From: Gammaproteobacteria bacterium
Lineage (GTDB): Bacteria > Pseudomonadota > Gammaproteobacteria > Pseudomonadales > Cellvibrionaceae
Direction: 5' to 3'
Length of the DNA stretch: 8,127 bases
NCBI GenBank assembly: GCA_021151625.1
Contig: JAGKWY010000138.1
Location: 1-8,127, forward strand
Below, piece by piece: positions 1 to 6,544 of this stretch. The notes beneath the pieces are model-generated. The model saw nothing but the letters and a program-made list of their open reading frames with translations, did no database searches and was not told where the DNA came from. Position 1 is the stretch's first letter. Every line of letters starts with the position of its first letter. The position numbers and the translations under genes were made by a program.

Positions 1-171
1 CACGACCAATAATAGACCGCCGTCTAAAATTGCGGGCTTATCATAGCCGAAACCGCGCAAAAATTCTGTACGGCTGCGTTCCATGTACTTCAGATAATTC
101 ACGTAGTACACAATGCCGCCAGCATCTGTATCTTCTATATACACTCTTACCGGGATGCTAAAAGGCTGCAT
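1..171 (-). CDS. ybgC: YbgC-family acyl-CoA thioesterase, 5' part only
   Basis: This is the first 57 codons of a hotdog-fold (4HBT) thioesterase; the rest lies beyond the left edge. I translated it by hand from the ATG at 171. The peptide contains the family signature EDTDAGGIVYYVNYLKYMER (residues 13-32), in which the Asp of DTDAGG is the expected catalytic residue. In E. coli YbgC hydrolyses acyl-CoA thioesters at the inner face of the membrane and heads the tol-pal cluster, so tolQ is expected next outside the window (inference). The start is well fixed: an in-frame TAA lies five codons upstream, and an AAGGA sequence lies 12 bases before the ATG, a rather long spacing. It follows ruvB on the same strand after 27 bases and is probably co-transcribed with it. 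Confidence 0.9.
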   Translation of the reverse strand, partial: MQPFSIPVRVYIEDTDAGGIVYYVNYLKYMERSRTEFLRGFGYDKPAILDGGLLLVV

Positions 172-198
172 AACGCCAATAATTCCTTACTCATTGGT

Positions 199-1224
199 TC
201 ATTCAGTTGAATCTTGCAGTCGCTTGGGCACCGGCACACCAAAATACAAATAGGCATTATTGGTTAAAATTCGACCGCGCGGAGTGCGCGCCATAAAACC
301 CTGCTGTATCAGATAGGGCTCTATAACATCTTCAATAGTTCCACGATCCTCACTAATTGCCGCGGCCAAACTTTCCACACCTACCGGGCCACCATCAAAA
401 TTGTGCAGCATGGCCATTAATAAACGACGATCCATATGATCGAAACCGCGCTCATCTACATTGAGCATATTCAGTGCACTATCAGCCATCTTTGCAGTAA
501 CAGTGCCATCGCCCTTCATCTCGGCATAATCGCGCACGCGGCGCAGTAAACGGTTGGCGATACGCGGAGTGCCGCGCGAACGTTTTGCCACTTCGCCAGC
601 ACCTTCATAATCCATTTTCACCCCCAGCAGCGCCGCTGAACGCGCGACAATGTGGGTGAGATCGGCGACATTATAAAACTCCAGACGCTGAACAATACCA
701 AAACGGTCACGCAATGGTGATGTCAGCAACCCCGCACGAGTTGTTGCACCAACCAAAGTAAATTGCGGCAAATCCAGTTTGATTGAGCGCGCCGCCGGAC
801 CTTCGCCAATCATAATATCCAGCTGAAAATCCTCCATTGCCGGGTAGAGAATTTCCTCCACCACCGGACTTAAACGATGGATCTCATCGATAAATAACAC
901 ATCACCCGGTTCAAGATTGGTGAGCAACGCTGCCAAATCACCCGCTTTCTCTAACACTGGGCCAGATGTGCTTTTAAGCGAAACATTCATTTCGTTGGCG
1001 ATAATATTGGCCAGTGTGGTTTTGCCTAAACCCGGCGGCCCAAAGACCAAAGTATGATCCAGCGCTTCATTGCGCTTTTTGGCGGCGCCAATAAAAATTT
1101 CCATCTGCTCACGCACCGCTGGCTGGCCGACATAATCGGCGAGAAATTTCGGGCGCACCGTGCGGTCAAGGTGATCCTCACGCTCTTTGGCGGTGGGGGC
1201 AATCAGGCGATCAGTTTCAATCAT
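199..1224 (-). CDS. ruvB: RuvB, Holliday junction branch-migration ATPase
   Basis: RuvB is the AAA+ motor that forms hexameric rings on either side of a RuvA-bound Holliday junction and drives branch migration. The 341-residue protein has the normal length. Visible motifs are Walker A GPPGLGKT (62-69), Walker B LFIDEIH with Asp113 and Glu114, sensor 1 GATTRAG (159-165), the arginine-finger region LRDRF with Arg174, and the sensor 2 segment GTPRIANR (218-225). A C-terminal winged-helix domain (about 260-335, PVGVESLAAAISEDRGTIED) completes it. All key residues are present. The ATG at 1224 gives the standard N-terminus ahead of the RPKFLADYVGQ segment, with a GGGG about 10 bases upstream. It lies 52 bases after ruvA, so the two form the usual ruvAB operon and would share the LexA-box promoter in front of ruvA. 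Confidence 0.98.
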   Translation of the reverse strand: MIETDRLIAPTAKEREDHLDRTVRPKFLADYVGQPAVREQMEIFIGAAKKRNEALDHTLVFGPPGLGKTTLANIIANEMNVSLKSTSGPVLEKAGDLAALLTNLEPGDVLFIDEIHRLSPVVEEILYPAMEDFQLDIMIGEGPAARSIKLDLPQFTLVGATTRAGLLTSPLRDRFGIVQRLEFYNVADLTHIVARSAALLGVKMDYEGAGEVAKRSRGTPRIANRLLRRVRDYAEMKGDGTVTAKMADSALNMLNVDERGFDHMDRRLLMAMLHNFDGGPVGVESLAAAISEDRGTIEDVIEPYLIQQGFMARTPRGRILTNNAYLYFGVPVPKRLQDSTE

Positions 1225-1276
1225 GTGGATTTAACCCCGTAAGTTTGAAGCTTGTGGCTAACACTGTGGACAAAAA

Positions 1277-1891
1277 CTAGCCTGCAATACTGCGCAGGGC
1301 GATACGAATCAACTCTTCACTTTTTGCATCCGGCTTTTGTTTGCTGGCCAGGGAGACCATTTTCGCCGCTTCAACCGGCTTGTAACCCAGAGCAATCAAC
1401 GCACTTTCTGCTTCAGCAAACACATCGTTATCGGTAGCAATACTTTGGATCTCACTGTGCGCCAACATATCGCCCTGGGGCATATCCCAGTTTTTCAATC
1501 GATCGCGCAATTCAATGACCAAACGCTCGGCAGTCTTTTTGCCGATTCCAGGGACTTTGGTCAGCGCATTAATATTGTCATCGCGAACACAGCGAGCGAT
1601 ATCGTCTGCTTCCATACCCGATAAAATCGCAATCGCCAATTTGGGGCCTACGCCATTCACCTTGATCAGGGTGCGGAACAGCGAACGGTCACGCTGTTCG
1701 CTAAAACCAAATAATTGGTGCAGATTTTCAGTGATCGATAAATGGGTATGCAACACCACTTCCTGCCCCAGGCCCGGCAGGCGATAAAAGGTAGTCATGG
1801 GCGCCTGAAGTTCATAACCAACGCCGTTTACATCCAGCAGCAAATAAGGTGGCTGCTTTTCCAGAAGAGTTCCGCGCAAACGTCCGATCAT
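1277..1891 (-). CDS. ruvA: RuvA, Holliday junction binding subunit
   Basis: RuvA tetramers hold the Holliday junction open in a square-planar form and load RuvB. The 204-residue protein begins MIGRLRGTLLEK and has the usual three parts: an OB-fold domain (about 1-63), tandem helix-hairpin-helix motifs (VNGVGPKLAIAIL near 73-85 and VPGIGKKTAERL near 110-121), and a RuvB-binding C-terminal domain after a flexible linker (about 155-204, ending EELIRIALRSIAG). The reading frame stays open 41 codons further upstream, but the ATG at 1891 gives the family N-terminus. No strong Shine-Dalgarno sequence precedes it. One oddity is the acidic pin: it reads Glu55-Asn56, where the E. coli protein has Glu55-Asp56. 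A LexA-type box lies 45 bases upstream. ruvB follows on the same strand. Confidence 0.97.
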   Translation of the reverse strand: MIGRLRGTLLEKQPPYLLLDVNGVGYELQAPMTTFYRLPGLGQEVVLHTHLSITENLHQLFGFSEQRDRSLFRTLIKVNGVGPKLAIAILSGMEADDIARCVRDDNINALTKVPGIGKKTAERLVIELRDRLKNWDMPQGDMLAHSEIQSIATDNDVFAEAESALIALGYKPVEAAKMVSLASKQKPDAKSEELIRIALRSIAG

Positions 1892-1935
1892 AGGTTTGGT
1901 TTTCCATCGCAGCCATGTGTGGCTTTTTATAAATT

Positions 1936-1955
1936 TACTGTTTTTATAGACAGTG
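1936..1955. promoter_or_regulatory. LexA (SOS) box upstream of ruvA
   Basis: The 20 bases form an interrupted palindrome with CTG at 1938-1940, ten bases, then CAG at 1951-1953, flanked by TA on the left and T on the right. By my count they match the E. coli consensus (TACTGT, an AT-rich centre, ACAGTA) at 16 of 20 positions in either orientation. The AT-rich centre contains TATAAA on the minus strand (1943-1948), a possible ruvA -10 element. A TTTACA (1969-1974, minus) lies upstream, but its 20-base spacing is too long to be convincing as a -35. The site is 45 bases from the ruvA ATG, where LexA would block transcription. E. coli ruvAB is a known LexA target. The divergent putA start is about 155 bases away, so putA is probably not the main target. 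Confidence 0.85.
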
Positions 1956-1995
1956 CTTTGCCGGGCATTGTAAAGGAGTTTAGTCGCAAGAGTCA

Positions 1996-2017
1996 CCCAT
2001 GCCAGCAACGGCATCGG
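1996..2017. repeat. Imperfect inverted repeat in the ruvA-putA intergenic region
   Basis: ATGCC at 1999-2003 and GGCAT at 2010-2014 are perfect inverted arms around a six-base centre. After one mismatch the match continues with CC (1996-1997) and GG (2016-2017). It lies about 95 bases before the putA ATG. It has no following T-run, so it is not a terminator. It could be an operator for an unlinked putA regulator or simply chance; this PutA lacks the DNA-binding domain that autoregulates putA in E. coli. I found no convincing -35/-10 pair for putA in 1956-2109. Confidence 0.35.
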
Positions 2018-2094
2018 AAATATTCCTGTTCTGGTGCCATACTTGCTTCAGGTTGTCTACGAACGACTTTACGAGAAGACCTTGTTGAACCCAA

Positions 2095-2101
2095 AAGGTG
2101 G
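2095..2101 (+). promoter_or_regulatory. Ribosome binding site that sets the putA start
   Basis: AAGGTGG lies eight bases before the ATG at 2110. The frame is also open from a GTG at 2098, but that GTG is part of this Shine-Dalgarno sequence and has none of its own, so 2110 is preferred. Confidence 0.8.
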
Positions 2102-2109
2102 ACAAAGCT

Positions 2110-5100
2110 ATGTTTTCTTCTCGCGATTTTGCCGCATTCCACACTTTGGATGACTGGCGTCGCACCATTAGCGATCACTATCTGATCGATGAGACTAGTT
2201 ACCTCAGCGAATTGATTCGCTGGCTGGATCAAGACGAAGCGTATATCCAACAGATTAGCCAGCAAACCCTCGCCTTCCTGACCCACTGGAAAAACTCATC
2301 CTCCGACCACAACGACTGGCCGCAAGAATTTCTGCAGGCCTACGGGCTAAACACCCGCGAAGGCGTAGTGTTGATGTGCCTGGCTGAATCCCTGGTACGC
2401 ATTCCCGATAAAACATCTGCCCGTGCGTTTATTGTCGATAAGTTGGCTTCCGCCCATTGGCAGGATCGACTGGGCGAAGAGCAACCCTGGATGATTAACG
2501 CCGCCACCTGGGGATTAGTCTGGGGTGAGCGATTACTGGAGCCAGTAGATAGTGCTGGTATTTTGCAGAGCCTGATGCGCCGCCTGGGTGAACCAGTGAT
2601 TCACGCCGCGCTGGAAAAGGCATTACTCTGGCTGGCAGATACTTTTGTATTTGCCCCCGATATGGATTCAGCACTGGAGCGTGCCCATTCCATCAATCGC
2701 AAAGAACCAGAGTTACGCTGGCATTATTCATTTGATTTGTTAGGTGAAGCCGCAATTACTCATTCGGTCGCACAACAATTCCAACACAATTATTTTTCTG
2801 CCCTTGCGCAGCTCGCACAAACCAATCACAAGAATCGTTACAGCTTGTCGATTAAATTAAGTGCGTTGCACCCACGCTATGAAGCAATGCAACAACCACA
2901 AGTTGTTGCCGATTTAATTGGAACTGACAACAACCCGGGAATTTTGGTGCAACTGGCGCAACAAGCGCGCGCTGGAAATATTCCGCTAACGATTGACGCA
3001 GAAGAGTCCGAGCGACTCGAACTTTCACTGGTACTTATTGAAGCCTGTTTGCGCCACACATCACTACAAGGTTGGAATGGATTGGGATTAGCCGTACAAG
3101 CCTATTCAAAACGCGCATTGCCCGTGCTGGGTTTTCTCGATCAGCTCGCCGATGAACTGAAAATAAAAATAAATGTTCGTTTAGTAAAAGGCGCCTATTG
3201 GGATAGTGAAATTCACTGGGCACAACGTGCGGGCCTGAGCGGTTACCCGGTATTTACCGCAAAAGCAGCAACCGATATTTCCTACCTGGCCTGTGCAAAA
3301 TTTTTATTGCACAGCCGCCATTTGCAGCCGCAATTTGCAACCCACAATGCAGTAACCATGTGCAGCCTGATTGCCATGGCGCAAGGTAAACCACTTGAGT
3401 TCCAGCGCTTACAGGGGATGGGCGAATCGTTATATCGTCAACTGTTGATTGAACATCCACAAACTCATTGCAGAATTTATTCCCCCGTTGGCCAATACGC
3501 CGAATTGTTGCCCTATCTGGTGCGAAGGCTGTTAGAAAATGGAGCGAACAGTTCTTTTATCAATCAACTCAATCGTAAAGACTTTTCACTGGCAGATTTG
3601 GTCATGCATCCGCTCGGAAAACAGGAAGAGTATTCGCAACGGCTACCCCTTCCCGGCGAATTATTTCTTCATGCTGATTTCAAAAAATCCCGCAGTAATT
3701 CTCAGGGTTTTAATGTGCAAATTGCCAAGCAACGGGAGCAACTCATGGAGGCCATCAAGCCCTGGTTAAATCACCAATGGAGCGCCTATCCTATTATTGG
3801 CGGTCACTATGTAAAAACAGGTTCAGTCAAAAAAAACGTGAATCCTGCAAACAACATTGAACCCATAGGCAGCTGCCTGCAAGCCACTACAGAAAATGCA
3901 AAAGCGGCAATCCAGCAAGCTGCAGAGTTTTCATCGCGCTGGCGGCAGTATCCGGTAAATGACAAAGCCGCATTAATGGACAAAGCGGGTAATTTGTTTG
4001 AAGAACACCGCGCAGAACTTATTGCGCTACTCATGCGCGAAGCGGGTAAAACACTGAGCGATGCGATTGATGAAGTGCGCGAAGCCGTAGATTTTTGTCA
4101 CTACTACGCGCAGCAAGCGCGTGAACAACTCGCCAACCCTCTGCCCTTACCTGGCCCTACCGGCGAACAAAATCAATTACTGTTAGAGGGCCGTGGAATT
4201 TTTGTGTGCATCTCGCCGTGGAATTTTCCTTTGGCGATTTTTACCGGCCAGATAATTGCTGCGCTGGTCGCGGGAAATACGGTGTTGGCCAAACCGGCGC
4301 GACAAACTTGTTTAATTGCCTTCCGTGCAATCGAGTTAATACTCGCTGCGGGAATTCCTCCCACCGCTTTGTATTTTTTACCTGGCTCCAGCAGTGAACT
4401 TAGCCCCATTTTGACCGGTGATGCACGCATTGAGGGCATTGCATTTACCGGTTCAACCCAAAGTGCCTGGACGATTAATCGCGCATTAGCGGCACGCGAT
4501 TCCAGTATTGCCAATTTAATTGCCGAAACCGGCGGTCAAAATGCATTGATTGCCGATTCAACCTGCCTGCCCGAGCAATTGGTAAAAGATGTTATCCGTT
4601 CAGCCTTTGGTAGCGCAGGCCAACGCTGCTCCGCGCTACGGGTTTTGTTTGTACAGGAGGAAATTGCAGAGCGAGTGATTGAATTACTCAAGGGCACCAT
4701 GGCCTGTTTAATACTGGGTGACCCGCGCGAAACCCGCACAGATATTGGCCCGGTGATCGATAATTACGAGCAACAAAAATTGCTCGCGCATATTAATCAG
4801 GCAAAAAACGAAGACCGCTTAATTGCGCAAACGCCTTTACCTGTTGAATTGGAACAAGGCAGTTTTGTTGCACCAACCTTATTGGAGATTCACAGTATCG
4901 ACGAATTACAGGAAGAACATTTCGGGCCGATTTGCCATTTAATCCGCTTCCGCATTCAAGAGTTGGATAAGGTTATTGCGAGTATTAATCGCACCGGTTT
5001 TGGACTGACATTGGGAATTCACACACGCAATGAAACAATCGGCCAGAAAATTGCTCGGGAAATAAATGTGGGCAATGTGTATATCAATCGCAATATGGTC

Positions 5101-5274
5101 GGTGCGGTGGTGGGCGTACAACCCTTTGGTGGTTGCGGCCTTTCCGGCACCGGCCCCAAAGCGGGTGGGCCTCATTATTTACTGCGCTTTGTACGCGAGA
5201 AAACCATCAGCAATTATTTGGCTGCGGTAGGCGGCAATATCCAATTGCTAACACAAAAGCCCTCACACGACTAA
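2110..5274 (+). CDS. putA: Bifunctional proline dehydrogenase / P5C dehydrogenase, short PutA
   Basis: PutA oxidises proline to glutamate in two steps: an FAD-linked proline dehydrogenase that reduces membrane ubiquinone, then an NAD-linked delta1-pyrroline-5-carboxylate dehydrogenase. The 1054-residue protein starts with the arm and alpha domains (about 1-200). The proline dehydrogenase barrel carries SIKLSALHPRYE (Lys249), DAEE (from Asp296), RLVKGAYWD (Arg357, Lys360) and the substrate-binding YLVRRLLENGAN (Arg472-Arg473). The aldehyde dehydrogenase domain carries SPWNFPLAIF, AETGGQNA (Glu806), GSAGQRCSAL with catalytic Cys840, EEHFGP, and FGGCGLSGTGPKAGGP, followed by a short AAVGGNIQLL tail. 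The N-terminal ribbon-helix-helix domain of E. coli PutA and its extra C-terminal domain are both absent, so this is a minimal PutA without repressor function. One oddity is KPARQT (Arg731), where the family normally has KPAEQT. The Coq4-like gene follows closely on the same strand. Confidence 0.97.
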   Translation: MFSSRDFAAFHTLDDWRRTISDHYLIDETSYLSELIRWLDQDEAYIQQISQQTLAFLTHWKNSSSDHNDWPQEFLQAYGLNTREGVVLMCLAESLVRIPDKTSARAFIVDKLASAHWQDRLGEEQPWMINAATWGLVWGERLLEPVDSAGILQSLMRRLGEPVIHAALEKALLWLADTFVFAPDMDSALERAHSINRKEPELRWHYSFDLLGEAAITHSVAQQFQHNYFSALAQLAQTNHKNRYSLSIKLSALHPRYEAMQQPQVVADLIGTDNNPGILVQLAQQARAGNIPLTIDAEESERLELSLVLIEACLRHTSLQGWNGLGLAVQAYSKRALPVLGFLDQLADELKIKINVRLVKGAYWDSEIHWAQRAGLSGYPVFTAKAATDISYLACAKFLLHSRHLQPQFATHNAVTMCSLIAMAQGKPLEFQRLQGMGESLYRQLLIEHPQTHCRIYSPVGQYAELLPYLVRRLLENGANSSFINQLNRKDFSLADLVMHPLGKQEEYSQRLPLPGELFLHADFKKSRSNSQGFNVQIAKQREQLMEAIKPWLNHQWSAYPIIGGHYVKTGSVKKNVNPANNIEPIGSCLQATTENAKAAIQQAAEFSSRWRQYPVNDKAALMDKAGNLFEEHRAELIALLMREAGKTLSDAIDEVREAVDFCHYYAQQAREQLANPLPLPGPTGEQNQLLLEGRGIFVCISPWNFPLAIFTGQIIAALVAGNTVLAKPARQTCLIAFRAIELILAAGIPPTALYFLPGSSSELSPILTGDARIEGIAFTGSTQSAWTINRALAARDSSIANLIAETGGQNALIADSTCLPEQLVKDVIRSAFGSAGQRCSALRVLFVQEEIAERVIELLKGTMACLILGDPRETRTDIGPVIDNYEQQKLLAHINQAKNEDRLIAQTPLPVELEQGSFVAPTLLEIHSIDELQEEHFGPICHLIRFRIQELDKVIASINRTGFGLTLGIHTRNETIGQKIAREINVGNVYINRNMVGAVVGVQPFGGCGLSGTGPKAGGPHYLLRFVREKTISNYLAAVGGNIQLLTQKPSHD

Positions 5275-5295
5275 CCTGGATAACACATGTTAGCG

Positions 5296-5302
5296 AGAGG
5301 AG
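5296..5302 (+). promoter_or_regulatory. Ribosome binding site deciding the coq4-like start
   Basis: AGAGGAG lies just before the ATG at 5305; the GAGG core is four bases from the start, which is short but usable. The in-frame ATG at 5287 has only a weak GGA upstream, so 5305 is preferred. The alternative would add six residues. Confidence 0.55.
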
Positions 5303-5304
5303 TT

Positions 5305-5892
5305 ATGACTACAGACATCAAGTGGTACGAGTGGAACCCCGGCCTGCATAATGGCGACTTGCAATTGCAGGAGGTAATTGCAACCCTGCCAGCCGCCAAC
5401 CCGGAGGATATTCCCTGGCTCGTGCGTTTATTTGAAAACCCGGCCAGCCCCGTCGCCTTTCCCGGTGCAATAAACCTCACTCGCCACGATGCACTGCACG
5501 TATTACTTGGGCGCGGCCTGCGCAATCAGGATGAAGCCTTTGTAATCGGCTTTACTATGGGCACCAGCGATCATATCCATCGCTGGCAAATTCATTTTTT
5601 CCGTTGGATTATCACCCACCTCTACCCTGTTCCCTATCAATTTTGCAGGCAGGATTTAATCGCATTTGATTTGGGATTTAATTTTGGCCAAGCCATTCCG
5701 GTACGCAACCTGGGCCATTATCCCTTTGAAAAATATGCAACAGTGACGGTAGATGAGCTGCGTCATCGATTGGGAATTAATGCAGCAAAATTGCATGCAA
5801 TCTATCGCTTTGAATCGCTCTTAATCGCCAACAGTCGCGCAAGCCATAGATTGGATACAGATGATAAACCCCAGGCAGCGCGCTGGAGTTAA
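5305..5892 (+). CDS. Coq4-family protein
   Basis: The 195-residue protein carries the Coq4 hallmark HDxxH-x11-E as His61, Asp62, His65 and Glu77, in the setting RHDALHVLLGRG. Human COQ4 has HDMLHTLLG with the same 11-residue spacing to Glu. The C-terminal part also looks like the family: a GFNFGQAIPV segment (about 128-137), then VDELRHRLGI (about 151-160), comparable to ALREELGI near the end of human COQ4. Eukaryotic COQ4 belongs to the ubiquinone synthesis complex and has been tied to oxidative decarboxylation of the C1 position of the ring; the HDxxH-E set binds a metal ion. No signal peptide or clear transmembrane helix is visible. It starts 30 bases after putA, so the two are almost certainly co-transcribed. 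A role in ubiquinone supply or handling for PutA is inference. Family assignment is from motifs only. Confidence 0.8.
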   Translation: MTTDIKWYEWNPGLHNGDLQLQEVIATLPAANPEDIPWLVRLFENPASPVAFPGAINLTRHDALHVLLGRGLRNQDEAFVIGFTMGTSDHIHRWQIHFFRWIITHLYPVPYQFCRQDLIAFDLGFNFGQAIPVRNLGHYPFEKYATVTVDELRHRLGINAAKLHAIYRFESLLIANSRASHRLDTDDKPQAARWS

Positions 5893-5905
5893 GCGGAGAT
5901 TTAAA

Positions 5906-6427
5906 CTAGACAATCCGCCCACGACGGAAACTGGATGAACCCGCCATGCGGATTAAATGATCGCGCGTATTGGCGTGGCACAGTGCCACCGCCAGCGCAT
6001 CGGCAGCGTCTTCTTGCGGTGATGCAGGCAACCGCAATAAAGTCTTCACCATATGTTGCACCTGCAGTTTATCGGCAGCACCATTACCCACCACCGATTG
6101 TTTTACCTTGCGCGCTTCGTATTCCGATACCGGAACATTTTGCGCCGTCGCCGCCACAATCGCAGCACCGCGTGCTTGACCAAGCTTTAAAGCAGATGCA
6201 GCATTCTTGGCCATAAACACCTGCTCAATGGCCATTTCCTGCGGGCAATACTGCTCGATAATTTGCGTCAGCGAATCAAAAATCACTTTCAGGCGCGCGG
6301 GTAATTCATCCGCATCTTTCATCCGGATCACACCGCTGGTGACATATTCCGATTTACTGCCAATGACGTTGATAATGCCAAAGCCAGTTTTGCGGGAGCC
6401 GGGGTCAATGCCGAGGATAAGCGCCAT
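5906..6427 (-). CDS. ruvC: RuvC, Holliday junction resolvase
   Basis: RuvC is the dimeric endonuclease that cuts Holliday junctions symmetrically in concert with RuvAB. The 173-residue protein begins MALILGIDPGSRKTGFG and shows the full RNase H-like active site: Asp8 (GIDPGS), Glu68 (AIEQVF), Asp140 and Asp143 (EDAADALAVAL). The KNAASALKLGQARG and KQSVVGNG segments are also typical. The frame extends 20 codons upstream to a TTG, but the ATG at 6427 matches the family N-terminus. No clear Shine-Dalgarno sequence precedes it. It is cut off from ruvAB by about 4 kb of plus-strand genes and converges on the coq4-like gene with 13 bases between stop codons. The XRE gene upstream is on the same strand, 117 bases away. 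Confidence 0.97.
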   Translation of the reverse strand: MALILGIDPGSRKTGFGIINVIGSKSEYVTSGVIRMKDADELPARLKVIFDSLTQIIEQYCPQEMAIEQVFMAKNAASALKLGQARGAAIVAATAQNVPVSEYEARKVKQSVVGNGAADKLQVQHMVKTLLRLPASPQEDAADALAVALCHANTRDHLIRMAGSSSFRRGRIV

Positions 6428-6437
6428 AGGTTGTATC

Positions 6438-6443
6438 TTTATA
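6438..6443 (-). promoter_or_regulatory. Possible ruvC -10 element
   Basis: TATAAA on the minus strand, five of six to the sigma-70 consensus, lies only 10 bases before the ruvC ATG. A partial -35 (GCAACA, three of six) sits 17 bases further up. If used, the mRNA leader would be only a few bases long, which would fit the missing Shine-Dalgarno sequence. It may instead be chance in an AT-rich spot, with ruvC read from further upstream. Confidence 0.3.
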
Positions 6444-6502
6444 CAGTAGTTATGACGCAGTGTTGCATGAGACTTAAGGGGACGCAAGCGAGATTTTTAA
6501 CT

Positions 6503-6522
6503 GCCGGCCAACAAAGGCCAGC
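6503..6522. repeat. GC-rich hairpin between the XRE gene and ruvC
   Basis: GCCGGCC (6503-6509) and GGCCAGC (6516-6522) can form a seven-pair stem, including one mismatch or wobble, around a six-base loop. It sits just after the stop codon of the XRE gene. No U-run directly follows on either strand, so it is at best a weak or factor-dependent terminator or a 3'-end stabilising structure. Confidence 0.4.
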
Positions 6523-6544
6523 TATCGCACGAGTTTTTAGCGGG

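Noticed and set aside
1265..1273. DnaA-box-like sequence (TTGTCCACA on the minus strand) between ruvA and ruvB
   Set aside because: It is a single near-match with no second box, AT-rich unwinding region or origin-linked gene nearby.
1742..2185. Plus-strand open frame of 147 codons across the ruvA-putA region
   Set aside because: It overlaps ruvA and the start of putA in another frame, has no recognisable domain and would cover the LexA box.
2110..2260. Possible N-terminal ribbon-helix-helix domain in PutA
   Set aside because: The N-terminus reads directly into the arm domain; no short beta strand and helix-turn-helix pattern typical of the PutA repressor domain precedes it.
1993..2286. Minus-strand open frame opposite the putA 5' end
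   Set aside because: It is a shadow of the putA coding frame with no family-like sequence.
4173..4514. 113-codon minus-strand open frame inside putA
   Set aside because: It lies wholly within conserved PutA aldehyde dehydrogenase sequence and shows no domain of its own.
6503..6522. Rho-independent terminator for the XRE gene
   Set aside because: The stem is good but neither side is followed by a T-run; the nearest T-run is about ten bases away and on the wrong strand for this gene.
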